34,769 nt of DNA, from positions 1-34,769 of the forward strand of contig JABGQV010000068.1 in NCBI GenBank assembly GCA_018648655.1, written 5' to 3'. The stretch comes from Anaerolineae bacterium (GTDB taxonomy: Bacteria; Chloroflexota; Anaerolineae; Anaerolineales; Villigracilaceae). Under the pieces are notes generated by a model, which saw nothing but the letters and a program-made list of their open reading frames with translations, did not search any database and was not told the DNA's origin. Below are positions 16,507 through 26,202 of this stretch, one piece after another. The translations under genes and the position numbers were made by a program. Each line of letters starts with the position of its first letter. Within the stretch, counting starts at the first letter, position 1.

Positions 16507-19500
16507 CTAGAACTCAGGCTTATCGATTCTTCGCACAAAGACGAATGTATCTCGATTTACGCCAGTGGGCCCCCAATAATTGAACGCATAGGAGAACTGG
16601 GCATAACCACCAGACATCAGCACAGGTTTGAGACGAGTACGAGTCATAGAGTTATTCATGCCGGCTCGTTTATTTCCGCGCAATTCCGATTTTGGAATAC
16701 CTATCGTGCGCTCAGTGGCGTGATAGACAAAAACCGTGCCACTGGGGATACGAGCAGAAACAATAGCTCTTTGTACAAAAACGCCATTATCGTTGAAGAG
16801 TTCGACCCAGTCGTTATCTTTGATGCCCATCTCGTCAGCGTCTTTATGATTTAACCAGACAGGGTAATTGCCACGTGAGAGAGTCATCATACGATGGTTA
16901 TCAGAATAGGTTGAGTGGATGCTCCACTTACCATGCGGGGTTATATAGTTGAGCATTTTGCCTTGCGCTTCTGCCATACTGCGTTCAGTTTCTTCAAGCA
17001 TGGTGTGATCTGGGCGCGGTTTATAGACAGGTAAATGTTCACCCCAATCCAGATAGCCTTCATGGTCAAGATAGAAATGCTGTCGCCCTGTTAGCGTGCG
17101 CCAAGGAACCATTCTCTCAACATTAAGGGTGAATGGCGAATAGGCACGCCCTTTATTGATTAATCCAGACCAAGTGGGAGTCGTTAACACCCGGCGCGGT
17201 TGAGCAATGATGTCAGAAAATGAAATGCGGGTTGAGCGCGTACCTTCTGCCAAATCGGTGAGAGAAAGTCCTGTTTTCTTTTCTTCTGCTTCGAAAGCAC
17301 GATAAGCTAGCTCTCCATTAGAGGCTGGGTCTAAGCGCAAGATGGTCTCACAAACTTGTCGTCCATATTCCAAAGAGGGGAAAGTATCACCTTTTTCTGC
17401 TTTATTTTTATCAAAGGTACGGGGTTGTTGGCGTTGAAGATATTTATATTCGTCTTCCACAGAGATACGAATGCCGTGTGCGGCAATACCGTTCTTCTCT
17501 ACACCTTTGCCCAAACTAACAAAACGCTCACCTATCTTTGTATAATCCCGCTCAATAACCTTGAAGTGTGGCATAGTCTTGCCAGGGATAGGCTCAACTT
17601 CACCTTTTTTCCAATCCACCACTTGGGGTTGTGAAATTTCGTCAGGTGTGTCATGTTTTAATGGCGACATGACCACATCTTTAAATGGATCTGGCATGTG
17701 TTTTTCAGACATCTCACTCACTTTTCGAGCCAAAGTCTTGAAAATATCCCAGTCACTTTTAGATTCCCATGCAGGTTTTACAGCAGCTTGCATGGGGTTA
17801 ATGAAAGTGTGCATATCGGTTGTGTTTAGGTCATCTTTCTCATACCAAGAAGCAGCCGGCAAAACAATATCAGAGTAGAGAGCCGAAGTATCCATTCGGA
17901 AATTAAGATCTACTACCAAATCCATTTTGCCTTCAGGAGCGTCTTTATAGTAAACCTCGTTGGTATGCCCTAAAGCTTGTTCTTTGGCAATAGCGGTACT
18001 ATGCGTTCCCAGATAGTGCTTCATAAAATACTCATGGCCTTTGGCGCTAGTTCCTATAGCGTTACCACGCCAGATCACCCAGACACGGGGCCAACTCTCT
18101 GGGGCATCGGGATCCTCTACCGCTAAGCGGATTTTCTTTTCCTTGAATTGGTCTACAACATAATCTACAATTTCAGAATCATTTTTAGCACCCCCATCAA
18201 GGGCATCTTGAGCAACATCAACAGAATTACGTTTAAACTGCGGGAAGAAAGGTAACCATCCTCGCCGTACCGCGCGAATCTGGTGATCTATGGTGTGATC
18301 CTTTGCAGGTTTATTGGGTAATTCGTCATAGGCAGTATAGCCACGTTCATAACGCCACTGATCGGAATGTACATAATGGAAGGAAGGTGTGTTTTGGTGA
18401 CGAGGAGCCATTCCCCAATCAGTTGCAAAAGCAATCGATGCCCAAGAACCAACATTGACAAGCTTTTCTTGCCCAACATAGTGAGCCAAACCACCGCCAT
18501 TCACGCCAACGCTCCCCGTCAACATCAATGCAACAATGGATGAGCGATAAAGCAGGTTGTTGTGATACCAATGATTTGCACCAGCTCCGATAATGACCAT
18601 ATTCTTACCATTGGTCATTTCACCATTCGTTGCCCATTCACGTGCATAACGGATGCAAGTATCTTGGTGAATTCCTGTATATTTTTCTTGCCAAGCTGGG
18701 GTATAAACGCCTTCGGCATCATCGTAGCTTTCTGGGTAATCGCCGCTGAAGCCACGATCCACGCCAAATTGTGCCATCACAAGATCAAATACGGTCGTTA
18801 CAGCAACGCGTCCATCTTCAGTTTCGATATAACGTACGGGAACACCACGCGCGTTTGTTGTACCAGATGAGAAATCGTCAAATTCAAGTTCGACAACTTC
18901 ATCGTGTGTATCAGCAAAACTTAATTCAGGGGCGATTTCTTCATCCGTTAAGCCATCAAATGGCTCGAGATTCCATTTTCCCGTTTCTTTTTCTCCCCAG
19001 CGGAAACCGATCGTGCCTTTGGGCATGCGTGCGCGCCCGCTCTTTTCATCCCAGATGAGCAGCTTCCAGTCACCATTTTCAACATTTTTATATTCATCAA
19101 CGCGATTTGCTCGTATATATTTACCTGGTCGCTTCTCATTGACCTCAATCAAGAAAGGCATATCCGTATATTGTTTGAGATATTTAACAAAATAAGGAAC
19201 TTGCTTCTGAACATAGAATTCGGTCAAAATTACATGATTAACTGCCATCCAGAAAGCAGTATCTTGTCCCGCATGAACGGGAATCCAATAATCAGCATAT
19301 TTCGCAACTTGAGAGAAATCGGGGGCAAAAACTGTTAATTTTCCGCCAGCATGACGCACTTCTGAGATAAAGTGTGTATCAGGGGTGCGGGTCATATTAA
19401 GGTTTGAGCCAACTACAGCTACAAAACGTGAATTGAACCAGTCTGCGGATTCGTGTACATCAGTCTGCTCACCCCAAATCTCAGGGCTAGCAGGGGGAAG

Positions 19501-20121
19501 GTCGCAATACCAATCGTAGAAGCTCATAATCACGCCGCCCATCAAGCTCATAAAGCGGCTCCCGGCAGCATAACTAATCTGCGACATAGCCGGGATCGGA
19601 GAAAACCCGGCTATTCGGTCAGGGCCATATTTTTTTGTAGTATAAATCATAGATGCGGCAATAATTTCCTGAGACTCTTCCCAAGAAATGCGTCTAAAAC
19701 CACCTTTGCCGCGTGCTTGTTGATAGCTTTTACGAGCCTCTTCATCTTCCATAATAGCAGCCCAAGCCTTAACAGGGTCTCCATAAATGGATTTTGCTTT
19801 GCGCCAAAGGTCTACTAACACGCCGCGAGCATAAGGATATTTGACACGAATAGGACTATAAAGGTACCAGGAATAGCTGATGCCTCGCTGACAGCCACGC
19901 GGTTCATAAGGAGGCAAGCCCTCTTCTAGTTGTGGATAATCAGTAGCCTGCATTTCCCAAGTGACAATGCCATCTTTAACAAATACCTCCCATGAACAAC
20001 TGCCTGTACAATTTACACCATGCGTCGTACGTACCCGCTTATCATGTTGGTGGCGGTTTCTGTAAAACTCTTCCCATTTACGTTCAGTCGGTGAAATTTT
20101 CTTTTTAGACCAGTTTTTCAT
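16507..20121 (-). CDS. narG: Respiratory nitrate reductase alpha (molybdenum catalytic) subunit
   Basis: Catalytic subunit that reduces nitrate to nitrite at a bis-MGD molybdenum centre. The 1204-residue length is close to the E. coli subunit. [12 protein letters not shown] supplies His34, Cys38 and Cys42, which with Cys77 in EPRGCQRG form the histidine-coordinated FS0 cluster site. [15 protein letters not shown] holds Asp203, aligned with the Mo-ligating Asp222 of E. coli Nar[18 protein letters not shown] follows as in NarG. No twin-arginine or Sec signal is visible, fitting a cytoplasm-facing enzyme rather than the exported archaeal type. The ATG at 20121 has AAGGAG six bases upstream and overlaps the cytochrome gene stop by four bases (ATGA). 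The assignment is secure. Confidence 0.97.
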   Translation of the reverse strand: MKNWSKKKISPTERKWEEFYRNRHQHDKRVRTTHGVNCTGSCSWEVFVKDGIVTWEMQATDYPQLEEGLPPYEPRGCQRGISYSWYLYSPIRVKYPYARGVLVDLWRKAKSIYGDPVKAWAAIMEDEEARKSYQQARGKGGFRRISWEESQEIIAASMIYTTKKYGPDRIAGFSPIPAMSQISYAAGSRFMSLMGGVIMSFYDWYCDLPPASPEIWGEQTDVHESADWFNSRFVAVVGSNLNMTRTPDTHFISEVRHAGGKLTVFAPDFSQVAKYADYWIPVHAGQDTAFWMAVNHVILTEFYVQKQVPYFVKYLKQYTDMPFLIEVNEKRPGKYIRANRVDEYKNVENGDWKLLIWDEKSGRARMPKGTIGFRWGEKETGKWNLEPFDGLTDEEIAPELSFADTHDEVVELEFDDFSSGTTNARGVPVRYIETEDGRVAVTTVFDLVMAQFGVDRGFSGDYPESYDDAEGVYTPAWQEKYTGIHQDTCIRYAREWATNGEMTNGKNMVIIGAGANHWYHNNLLYRSSIVALMLTGSVGVNGGGLAHYVGQEKLVNVGSWASIAFATDWGMAPRHQNTPSFHYVHSDQWRYERGYTAYDELPNKPAKDHTIDHQIRAVRRGWLPFFPQFKRNSVDVAQDALDGGAKNDSEIVDYVVDQFKEKKIRLAVEDPDAPESWPRVWVIWRGNAIGTSAKGHEYFMKHYLGTHSTAIAKEQALGHTNEVYYKDAPEGKMDLVVDLNFRMDTSALYSDIVLPAASWYEKDDLNTTDMHTFINPMQAAVKPAWESKSDWDIFKTLARKVSEMSEKHMPDPFKDVVMSPLKHDTPDEISQPQVVDWKKGEVEPIPGKTMPHFKVIERDYTKIGERFVSLGKGVEKNGIAAHGIRISVEDEYKYLQRQQPRTFDKNKAEKGDTFPSLEYGRQVCETILRLDPASNGELAYRAFEAEEKKTGLSLTDLAEGTRSTRISFSDIIAQPRRVLTTPTWSGLINKGRAYSPFTLNVERMVPWRTLTGRQHFYLDHEGYLDWGEHLPVYKPRPDHTMLEETERSMAEAQGKMLNYITPHGKWSIHSTYSDNHRMMTLSRGNYPVWLNHKDADEMGIKDNDWVELFNDNGVFVQRAIVSARIPSGTVFVYHATERTIGIPKSELRGNKRAGMNNSMTRTRLKPVLMSGGYAQFSYAFNYWGPTGVNRDTFVFVRRIDKPEF

Positions 20122-20999
20122 GAGTGTCTCCTTGAAGTAATTCCTGCATCTTTTCTTAAGCGATCAGATAGGGTTTCTTTTTGTTGTGACCAGAAAAACG
20201 ACATAAAACCGAAGAGTAAGGCAGCACCCATCAATCCGACACCCCAAAACAAAGCTGATGCACTATCCGCAACACCTTCTTCTTCGCCTCTTGCGCTATT
20301 GATAGTGAGAAAAACCAGCAAATCTGAAACTTCCTGATTTGTCAAAGACTTCTCTTCGTAAACACCTCGCATCGTAGGAAAAGCGATATTTTGAAGCGAA
20401 CTAGTCAAACCAATTTTCCCAAAGCGGCTATATACTTTTGTTAAATCAGGTCCTAGATTACCACCACCAAACGCGCCAACAGTTCCCACGGTGTGGCAAG
20501 CTATACAAGGCGTCCCCCCCATTTCAAGAGCCTGAGTTCCTGTAAAAATAGCTTCTCCGCGCGCCACATGCCCTTGTGGCAAAGTTATGTCAACAGCTTC
20601 CACACTCTCTCCACTTTCAAAGAAAATTAAGAGAGATTCAACTTCTGTCTCAGTGAGAGCCAAGTTTGGCATTTCAATGTCATTATATTCAGCCAATAAC
20701 TCTAGAACTATTGGGTCTCCTGAGAGAATAAGCTGATCAGGAATGCTTATAAACTCTGCTACCCAAGCTCGATCTCGCCTATCAAGCACTCCCTGCAAAT
20801 CAGGTCCGACGATAATGCCATCTCCGATCGAATGACAAGAAGCACAACTTTCATCAAAAATATCTTTCCCTGCGCTAGAAGACTGCAAATCCGATTCCGC
20901 AGATGTCTGGCAACCTCCTAACAAAAAAAACACACTTAGCAATAGAATCACAAAAGACCTTCTACCAAATGAGTTCCAGACCTTATGCCTAATTTTCAT
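20118..20999 (-). CDS. Dihaem cytochrome c lipoprotein of the nar operon (NarC-like)
   Basis: A 293-residue membrane-anchored cytochrome with two c-haem domains. The N-terminus has basic residues, a hydrophobic stretch and a lipobox LLGGC (Cys30). Haem motifs are CASCH (52-56) and CIACH (165-169); Met110 in MPNL is a likely sixth ligand for the first haem. A C-terminal membrane helix (about 258-279) and a short basic tail follow. In Thermus thermophilus the nar operon also starts with a dihaem cytochrome gene (narC) needed for nitrate reductase assembly and electron flow; the role here is inferred by that parallel, although the architecture is not shown to be the same. Start 20999 is preferred over 21014 because GGAGG lies eight bases upstream. 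It overlaps narG by four bases. Confidence 0.85.
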   Translation of the reverse strand: MKIRHKVWNSFGRRSFVILLLSVFFLLGGCQTSAESDLQSSSAGKDIFDESCASCHSIGDGIIVGPDLQGVLDRRDRAWVAEFISIPDQLILSGDPIVLELLAEYNDIEMPNLALTETEVESLLIFFESGESVEAVDITLPQGHVARGEAIFTGTQALEMGGTPCIACHTVGTVGAFGGGNLGPDLTKVYSRFGKIGLTSSLQNIAFPTMRGVYEEKSLTNQEVSDLLVFLTINSARGEEEGVADSASALFWGVGLMGAALLFGFMSFFWSQQKETLSDRLRKDAGITSRRHS

Positions 21000-21396
21000 A
21001 GGATACGCCTCCATTATTAGTTGTTTTTCCCTTTAGAGCTTTTTCATCAGCAGCCATTTTTCGTTCGGGCAAATCCATAATCGCAGTGAGCAAATCAGAT
21101 ACACGAGCCTCAATGGAGTGATTTGTAATAACTTGCATTTGGTTGGCACTAAGATCAGCATGAATAATTGCGAGATCAGGGTTGGCAATCAAAATAGGTG
21201 CAAAATTTTCCACAACACTTTCGTCCACCACAGCCATAATCACAGCATCAAGAGAATATTCCTGCAATATAGGTAGTGCATCTTCAAGGGTAGGAGCTGT
21301 GCCAACCACAGCCACATCTTCACTATCCCCCAGTGACTGAATCAAAGTCTCAGCAAATAACGAATCACCAACGACAAAAACATTACGTAGCTCCAT
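20989..21396 (-). CDS. Receiver-like protein lacking the phospho-acceptor aspartate
   Basis: A 135-residue protein whose first 110 or so residues resemble a response-regulator receiver: LRNVFVVGDSLFAETLIQSL (strand 1 and helix 1), VAVVGTAPTLEDALPIL (strand 2 and helix 2), then LDAVIMAVVDESVV, where a receiver would have its phosphorylated Asp in a VIMDI-type strand but this one has Ala. The acidic pair after strand 1 is also reduced to one Asp, and no output domain follows. So it is probably a pseudo-receiver working by protein contact; this is inference. It opens the narC-like/narGHJI run and overlaps the cytochrome gene by 11 bases. The ATG has no Shine-Dalgarno site; see the terminator just upstream. 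Partner and role unknown. Confidence 0.65.
   Translation of the reverse strand: MELRNVFVVGDSLFAETLIQSLGDSEDVAVVGTAPTLEDALPILQEYSLDAVIMAVVDESVVENFAPILIANPDLAIIHADLSANQMQVITNHSIEARVSDLLTAIMDLPERKMAADEKALKGKTTNNGGVSYEN
21008..21012 (-). promoter_or_regulatory. Shine-Dalgarno site fixing the cytochrome c start
   Basis: GGAGG on the minus strand ends eight bases before the ATG at 20999. The alternative ATG at 21014 overlaps this site and has none of its own, so the shorter start is chosen. Confidence 0.75.
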
Positions 21397-21454
21397 CTGA
21401 AAAGCATAACGAACTAGAAGAAGAACGTCTATCCATCGTCAGCAGAAAGAAGAA

Positions 21455-21485
21455 CTAAAAAAGAGTGATGTTTATAATCACTCTT
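21455..21485 (-). terminator. Intrinsic terminator between narXL and the nar structural genes
   Basis: AAGAGTGAT (21477-21485 on the minus strand) pairs perfectly with ATCACTCTT (21461-21469) around a seven-base loop, and six T residues follow on the minus strand. This is a good rho-independent terminator for the regulator transcript, lying 200 bases beyond the narL stop. Only about 60 bases separate it from the next start, so either a promoter is squeezed into that space or the hairpin acts as an attenuator for the structural genes. Confidence 0.75.
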
Positions 21486-21684
21486 CAGAAAGGAACTAGT
21501 TCGTTACTTTTTTGTGGATAAACACTTCTCGGCAACGCACTTATTTTGAACTTGCCCCCCTTTAACGAGCCATTTCTTGGCAATAAACAAATTCCGTTAA
21601 AAACTCCCCCATATCGTAGGTAGAGAAAATTACATAGCTAAAATTATCACGTTGCGAACATGACTTATATTCTCAAAAACCATC

Positions 21685-22347
21685 TCAATCATCCAGCAGC
21701 CCATGCCGAGATGCGAGCCGAGCAGCTTCTCGCCGATTGGCAGCATGAAGTTTCCCCAAGATATTGCGCACATGGCTTTTTACCGTATAAATACTAATTG
21801 ATAATTTCTCTGCTATTTCTTTATCTGTAGCCCCCGTTGCAATATATTGCAAGACATCAAGCTCCCGCAGGGTAAGATCGGGAGCTTCTTCACTTGATAC
21901 GATAGCAACGGACTGTTTCATCATCTTAGAAAATTCATCTAGCACACGCGTTGCTATTTTAGATGATAGTGCAGCCTCACCAGCTAAAGCCTTTCGTATC
22001 CCATCCAGAAATTTTCTTTTATTGGTGCTTTTGAGCATATATCCTACAGCCCCTGCTTTGATGGCTGCAAATAACTTCTCATCTTCATCATGAACAGTGA
22101 GTGCAACAATCCGTGAACCTGGTAATTCAGTGCAAATCAAGCGGGTTGCTTCCAAGCCATCGCAAATCGGCATATTAATATCCATCACGATTAAATCTGG
22201 CTTTAGATCACGCGCAAATTTAAGGGCTTCTAGGCCATCCCCTGCCTCTGCTATCACTTCAAGGTCTGGTTGTGCGTTGATAAGCCCTGCTAAACCATCA
22301 CGAAATAATTCATGATCATCAGCCAGCAAAATACGAGAAATTGTCAC
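21685..22347 (-). CDS. LuxR-family response regulator (NarL-like)
   Basis: A 220-residue two-component regulator. Residues 1-120 are a receiver with the acidic pair ADDHELF after strand 1 and the phospho-acceptor Asp in LIVMDINMP; LTVHDEDEKLF and YMLKS give the conserved Thr and Lys positions. Residues about 155-215 are a LuxR-type helix-turn-helix (LTLRELDVLQYIATGATDKEIAEKL, then YTVKSHVRNIL). The GTG start overlaps the kinase stop as GTGA and has AGGAG eight bases upstream. With the adjoining NarX-like kinase it very likely controls the nar genes in response to nitrate or nitrite; the target is inferred from gene position. The exact NarL/NreC subtype cannot be settled by eye. Confidence 0.9.
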   Translation of the reverse strand: MTISRILLADDHELFRDGLAGLINAQPDLEVIAEAGDGLEALKFARDLKPDLIVMDINMPICDGLEATRLICTELPGSRIVALTVHDEDEKLFAAIKAGAVGYMLKSTNKRKFLDGIRKALAGEAALSSKIATRVLDEFSKMMKQSVAIVSSEEAPDLTLRELDVLQYIATGATDKEIAEKLSISIYTVKSHVRNILGKLHAANRREAARLASRHGLLDD

Positions 22348-24248
22348 GGGCTTTCTCCTGTGTTTTTGGTTTCCATCTCATGAGTTATCTCTAAAGGGAA
22401 TATAGCTGAAACTTGGGTTCTTTTTCCAAGTTGTGATGAAAGTGAAAATTCGCCTCCAGACCTTTCGGCGCGTGTTCGCATAATACGTAACCCAAAATGA
22501 TCACCTCCCATTGAGACCTGAGGATCGAATCCCACACCATTATCTTCAATACTAAAACGAGCATGCCCATTCACGCGGTCTGCACGCACCCAAACTTGCT
22601 CGGCTTGTGAATGTCGTTGAACGTTAGAGAGGGCTTCTCGCACGATATGAATCACTTGTCGCTGTGTTGCTGGGGGAAGTATTAGGACAGAATCGTCGCT
22701 TATTGCCAGTTTGACGGAAAAATGATAGGTTTCAGAAAAACCATCCACAACGGAAGCAAGTTTCTTTGCAAGGTCGTCGCGCTCTGGTTTTGGTTTAAGG
22801 AGGCCTGTTAGTGCATCCCGCACTTGTTGGTAAGCAGTTTCGGTCGCTTTCTCTATCTGAATTAACGTGGTGCGCTCTTCGGCATTGTGATCGTCAGCGA
22901 GAATTTCATCCAATCTTTCTAATTTGATTCGAGTAAAGCTTAATATTTGAGCCAAGTTATCGTGCAGATCAGCGGCGAGTTGCTCTCTTTCGGCAAAGGC
23001 AGCAGCCTGTTTTGCTTTCTGACGCTCTGCTTTTGCCAGGTTGGCATTAGAGATGGCGATTGCGGCAGAGTTTGCCAAGAGATTGAGTGCGCGCTGATTA
23101 TCGACATCAAATGAGGGAGTTTCTTGATTCGATTGCACTACACATATTGCGCCAAGTGTATGATTACCTGCTCGAAGGGAGGTTGCTACGCAATGCCCAG
23201 CATCGTTTGCAAGAAGAAATTTGCAGTTTGTACAATGCGTTTCGCTGACGACGGTTTCATTTGCATTTATAACTTGTTGCGAAAATCCTTTTCGAATTGA
23301 CTTCTTAGCACCTAGCTCTATATCCACGTCTCCGCTATATGAGGCTAATTCTAGCATTTTTTCATTTGGAGATATTACACAAAGAGCCGCCGACTCTGCT
23401 TGCATTAACAAGCGAGTGCGTTCTACAACTGAATTTAGTAGTTCGTCCAAATCTCGCTGAGCTACAATTTCTTGGCTAAACTCAAATGCAGTAGAAAGCT
23501 CGCGTGTTCTCTGAAGAACTTGGCTTTCTAATACTTTTCGAGCCTCAGCCAATTCCGACCGCATGATGCCAAAGGTCTGAGCCAGTTCTCCCAGCTCTTT
23601 ATTTTCTATTGTCGGGATAGGAGAATCAAGATTCCCCGCGCCCATTTTTTGCACAGCACTGCCTAACTCGGATAATGGGTTGATAATAATACGGCGAGTA
23701 TCAATAAAGCCCCAAATAAGTAATCCGATTGCCGCCATCCAAAATACCACTTGTATTAATATCAGACGAAGGTCTTTGGCTTCTGCACGAACTTCAAAGG
23801 CAGTCACAACAGCATCTAATTGGTCGAGGATAATAGGGGATTCGAGAAGAATTTCTTCGGCATCGTTGGACGTTAAATATCCCCGAAAGTGAGTCCATGT
23901 TTGTGAGATTTCATCCAGTTGCTCAAGTAATGCGGCATCTGGAGCAGGCGGAAGGATTACAAGCTCGCCAGATGAATCAACCGTTTCTCCCCCCATACGA
24001 AGCGCATGAAGGGTTTGATCGAAAAGTTCAATAGAAGCAGAGAGTTCTGGGTTTTCAGGTTGAGCCAACGCCAGCCAAGTCATTTTTTGGGTGAGCATTC
24101 TCTGGCGGCCAGATAAATTAATAATAAGCGCGTCTTTCTTTTGCGTGGTGATTCCCCAATAAGTCGCGGCTCCAGAAAAACTGACTAATAATACGAACGC
24201 CAGAAAAAGTAACCCTAGTCTTCCCCTGATGCTTTTCTTATTTATCAT
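22344..24248 (-). CDS. Sensor histidine kinase with PilJ/NarX-type sensing domain
   Basis: A 634-residue membrane kinase. Helix 1 (about 9-30), an extracytoplasmic helical domain with a NarX/PilJ-like P-box NLSGRQRMLTQKM (44-56), helix 2 (about 162-182), HAMP (to about 245), GAF (about 265-400), then HisKA_3 with phosphorylated His429 in AADLHDNLAQ and a C-terminal ATPase domain (REALSNVQRHS, EDNGVGFD, GLRIMRTRAE). In NarX the P-box arginine binds nitrate; the same is inferred here. The GAF domain holds CTNC (339-342), Cys353 and Cys369, a possible redox or metal site. It overlaps the regulator gene by four bases. No Shine-Dalgarno site precedes the ATG, and an extended -10 box sits right upstream. 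Probably signals nitrate availability for the nar genes. Confidence 0.9.
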   Translation of the reverse strand: MINKKSIRGRLGLLFLAFVLLVSFSGAATYWGITTQKKDALIINLSGRQRMLTQKMTWLALAQPENPELSASIELFDQTLHALRMGGETVDSSGELVILPPAPDAALLEQLDEISQTWTHFRGYLTSNDAEEILLESPIILDQLDAVVTAFEVRAEAKDLRLILIQVVFWMAAIGLLIWGFIDTRRIIINPLSELGSAVQKMGAGNLDSPIPTIENKELGELAQTFGIMRSELAEARKVLESQVLQRTRELSTAFEFSQEIVAQRDLDELLNSVVERTRLLMQAESAALCVISPNEKMLELASYSGDVDIELGAKKSIRKGFSQQVINANETVVSETHCTNCKFLLANDAGHCVATSLRAGNHTLGAICVVQSNQETPSFDVDNQRALNLLANSAAIAISNANLAKAERQKAKQAAAFAEREQLAADLHDNLAQILSFTRIKLERLDEILADDHNAEERTTLIQIEKATETAYQQVRDALTGLLKPKPERDDLAKKLASVVDGFSETYHFSVKLAISDDSVLILPPATQRQVIHIVREALSNVQRHSQAEQVWVRADRVNGHARFSIEDNGVGFDPQVSMGGDHFGLRIMRTRAERSGGEFSLSSQLGKRTQVSAIFPLEITHEMETKNTGESP

Positions 24249-24256
24249 AGTGAAAA

Positions 24257-24265
24257 ATTATAACA
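24257..24265 (-). promoter_or_regulatory. Extended -10 box directly upstream of the kinase gene
   Basis: TGTTATAAT on the minus strand is a perfect -10 hexamer with the extended TGN. It ends eight bases before the ATG at 24248, so transcription would begin zero to three bases before the start codon, giving a leaderless or nearly leaderless message. The lack of a Shine-Dalgarno site agrees. No convincing -35 box is visible, and no clear FNR palindrome. Confidence 0.45.
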
Positions 24266-24359
24266 TCAAGAGAATATAATGCTTCTGCCTTTTATTTGCC
24301 GTAGCACTCAAATTATACGGAATCCTAAATTTTGCCTCCTCAGTCCCCCATATTATGAT

Positions 24360-24388
24360 AAAAAGCTAAGCTATTACCATTAGCTTAG
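24360..24388 (-). terminator. Intrinsic terminator after galK
   Basis: On the minus strand CTAAGCTA (24388-24381) pairs with TAGCTTAG (24373-24366) around a seven-base loop, followed by C and five T residues (24364-24360). It lies 90 bases beyond the galK stop and separates the galactose genes from the nitrate-sensing genes. A smaller perfect inverted repeat, GTATAT-ttgat-ATATAC at 24405-24421, lies between galK and this terminator; no function is assigned to it. Confidence 0.8.
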
Positions 24389-24477
24389 GCCTAAATTTAT
24401 ACCCGTATATTTGATATATACAGCACTGGGCAGACTGTGATGGTGTAAGCAAGGGAGAGTATTAATTTTGATGCCAA

Positions 24478-25605
24478 TTATAAAACCTCAACCCCATTAG
24501 AAGCCTCGCAAATGTAGATATTAGGCTTCAGCCCCGTGCTTTTCTCATACCTAGAGCGGATATTTTCTACAAAGGCAACAGCGGCTTCGTCTTTTACTAA
24601 CGCTATAGCACAGCCACCAAATCCGCCCCCAGTCATGCGCGCGCCGAAACAGCCGGACAGGGATTGTGCCAATGCGACCATGATATTCAATTCTTCGTTG
24701 GTGATCTCGAATTCGTCGCGCATACTGACGTGGCTGGTGTTCATCAGTTCCCCCATCTCGGTGGCGTTTCCGGCAGACATCGCTATTCCGGCTTCCAGTA
24801 CACGTTTATTTTCCGAAATAACGTGACGGGCACGTCGGCGCGGCAACCCAGCTAACTCGTCAGCACCCAAGTTGAATTCCTGGAGCGTTACGTCGCGTAG
24901 ATGTGAAACGCCAAAGTGCTCTGCGGCAGTCTCGCATTGTTCTCGCCGCTCGTTATATCCCGAATCCGTATGAGAGTGGCGAGTAGTTGTATCCATGATG
25001 ATTAGAGCGGTTCCAGCGGGTAATGGAATTTGCTGTGTGTCGAGATTGCGACAATCGATCAAAAGGGCGTGGTCAACTTGACCGGCGGCGATGATCATCT
25101 GATCCATGATGCCGGTGTTGGCACCAACCCACTCGTTTTCGGCTTGCTGACCGATTAATGCCATTTTTTGCGACTCGAGCACCCAATTGCCCGCAATAGA
25201 AAACGCTTTGGCTACAGCCATCTCGAGAGCTGCCGAAGAAGATAGCCCAGCGCCGATGGGAATGTTGCTGAGCATTACCCCTTCCCAGCCTTCCAGTTGA
25301 TAGCCTGCTTTTTCCAACGCCCAGGCAACCCCGCGGACATACTCGCCCCAACCCTTTTGATGTTGAATATCGTTCAGGGAAAATTCGACGGGGTCGGTGA
25401 AGTCTACTGAGTGGAATTTTATCTGGCGATCATCTCGCAGACGGATTGCCATCCAGATGGCGCGGTCGATTGCCATCGGGAGGACGAAGCCATCGTTGTA
25501 GTCGGTGTGTTCGCCGATCAGATTGACGCGCCCGGGCGAGCGGACAATATGTGCTGGGGCTTCGCCAAAGCGGGAGATGAATTCTTGGGTGACTAAGGGA
25601 TTCAT
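24478..25605 (-). CDS. galK: Galactokinase
   Basis: Phosphorylates alpha-D-galactose with ATP to galactose 1-phosphate, the first Leloir step, in the cytoplasm. The 375-residue protein has the galactokinase signature SPGRVNLIGEHTDYNDGFVLP at about 23-43, the GHMP-kinase ATP loop PIGAGLSSSAALE, and the third GHMP motif MTGGGFGGCAIALV near the C-terminus. Catalytic Asp is expected in NTGIMDQMI. Length is normal. The start at 25605 has no good Shine-Dalgarno site, but the next ATG would cut the signature region. It is last in a run beginning with the GT-B-like gene and followed by an intrinsic terminator. Assignment is secure. Confidence 0.97.
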   Translation of the reverse strand: MNPLVTQEFISRFGEAPAHIVRSPGRVNLIGEHTDYNDGFVLPMAIDRAIWMAIRLRDDRQIKFHSVDFTDPVEFSLNDIQHQKGWGEYVRGVAWALEKAGYQLEGWEGVMLSNIPIGAGLSSSAALEMAVAKAFSIAGNWVLESQKMALIGQQAENEWVGANTGIMDQMIIAAGQVDHALLIDCRNLDTQQIPLPAGTALIIMDTTTRHSHTDSGYNERREQCETAAEHFGVSHLRDVTLQEFNLGADELAGLPRRRARHVISENKRVLEAGIAMSAGNATEMGELMNTSHVSMRDEFEITNEELNIMVALAQSLSGCFGARMTGGGFGGCAIALVKDEAAVAFVENIRSRYEKSTGLKPNIYICEASNGVEVL

Positions 25606-25745
25606 AAGGTTGGTTTAATAAGATAGCGGTAATTGAGCGAAAAAAAGATCCCGATAAACTATTTTGACGTTTTATAAAAGAATCTTTCTGGAAATCGGCA
25701 TCATCATCGGATTTGAATCAGTCGTCATTGTGCTATTAAGAGTTG

Positions 25746-26162
25746 CTACAGTGCTTCTTTGGAACTCGAAATCAAAAAACAGGCTATGAGCAAGAAGAAG
25801 GAGATTGGTCCGAAGAGCAGTTTTTCTCCCATACTTAGTGAAGTTATGACACCAAGAAAGTTGAGCGCAGAATATGCAGTGATAACCCACGCCAATATCT
25901 TGACAAATGTCGGAACGACCACCCCATCAATGAGTTTTGCTCGACGACGAATAACATAAGCAAAAAACACCAGGATAGCTATAGCAACCAGACTCAAAAC
26001 TCTCAAACCAGGGGTAAGAACAGACTGCCTACCGCCCCAAGCCATCGTGACAGGCAATATACCCGCTGCAAGCAATAGTTGGAGAAAGGCTGTTAGACCA
26101 TATAAGACAGTAGCAGCTTTTGCTGCAGGATGAATTACCGAACGATTAGATAAGATTGACAC
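25746..26162 (-). CDS. Small four-helix membrane protein of unknown function
   Basis: A 138-residue protein with four predicted membrane segments: roughly 17-40, 52-70, 83-103 and 113-133. A short basic loop (RRRAKL) between helices 2 and 3 suggests a cytoplasmic position for that loop. I recognise no family or catalytic motif. The start is GTG at 26162, with AAGGA seven bases upstream. It is placed between an alpha/beta hydrolase and galK in a same-strand run, but the 140-base gap to galK is wide, so a functional link to galactose use is not claimed. Confidence 0.7.
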   Translation of the reverse strand: MSILSNRSVIHPAAKAATVLYGLTAFLQLLLAAGILPVTMAWGGRQSVLTPGLRVLSLVAIAILVFFAYVIRRRAKLIDGVVVPTFVKILAWVITAYSALNFLGVITSLSMGEKLLFGPISFFLLIACFLISSSKEAL

Positions 26163-26202
26163 TATATTTTCCTTTATTTATGAGATGATGCGACAGCAGG
26201 GA

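Noticed and set aside
16339-16854. Plus-strand open frame of 171 codons across the repeat and the end of narG
   Set aside because: It runs through the palindromic element and then antisense to narG; no domain is recognisable.
21486-21684. Possible FNR or NarL binding palindromes upstream of the nar structural genes
   Set aside because: I searched for a TTGAT-N4-ATCAA type site and found none; a short GAACTAGTTC palindrome near 21497 is too little to claim an operator.
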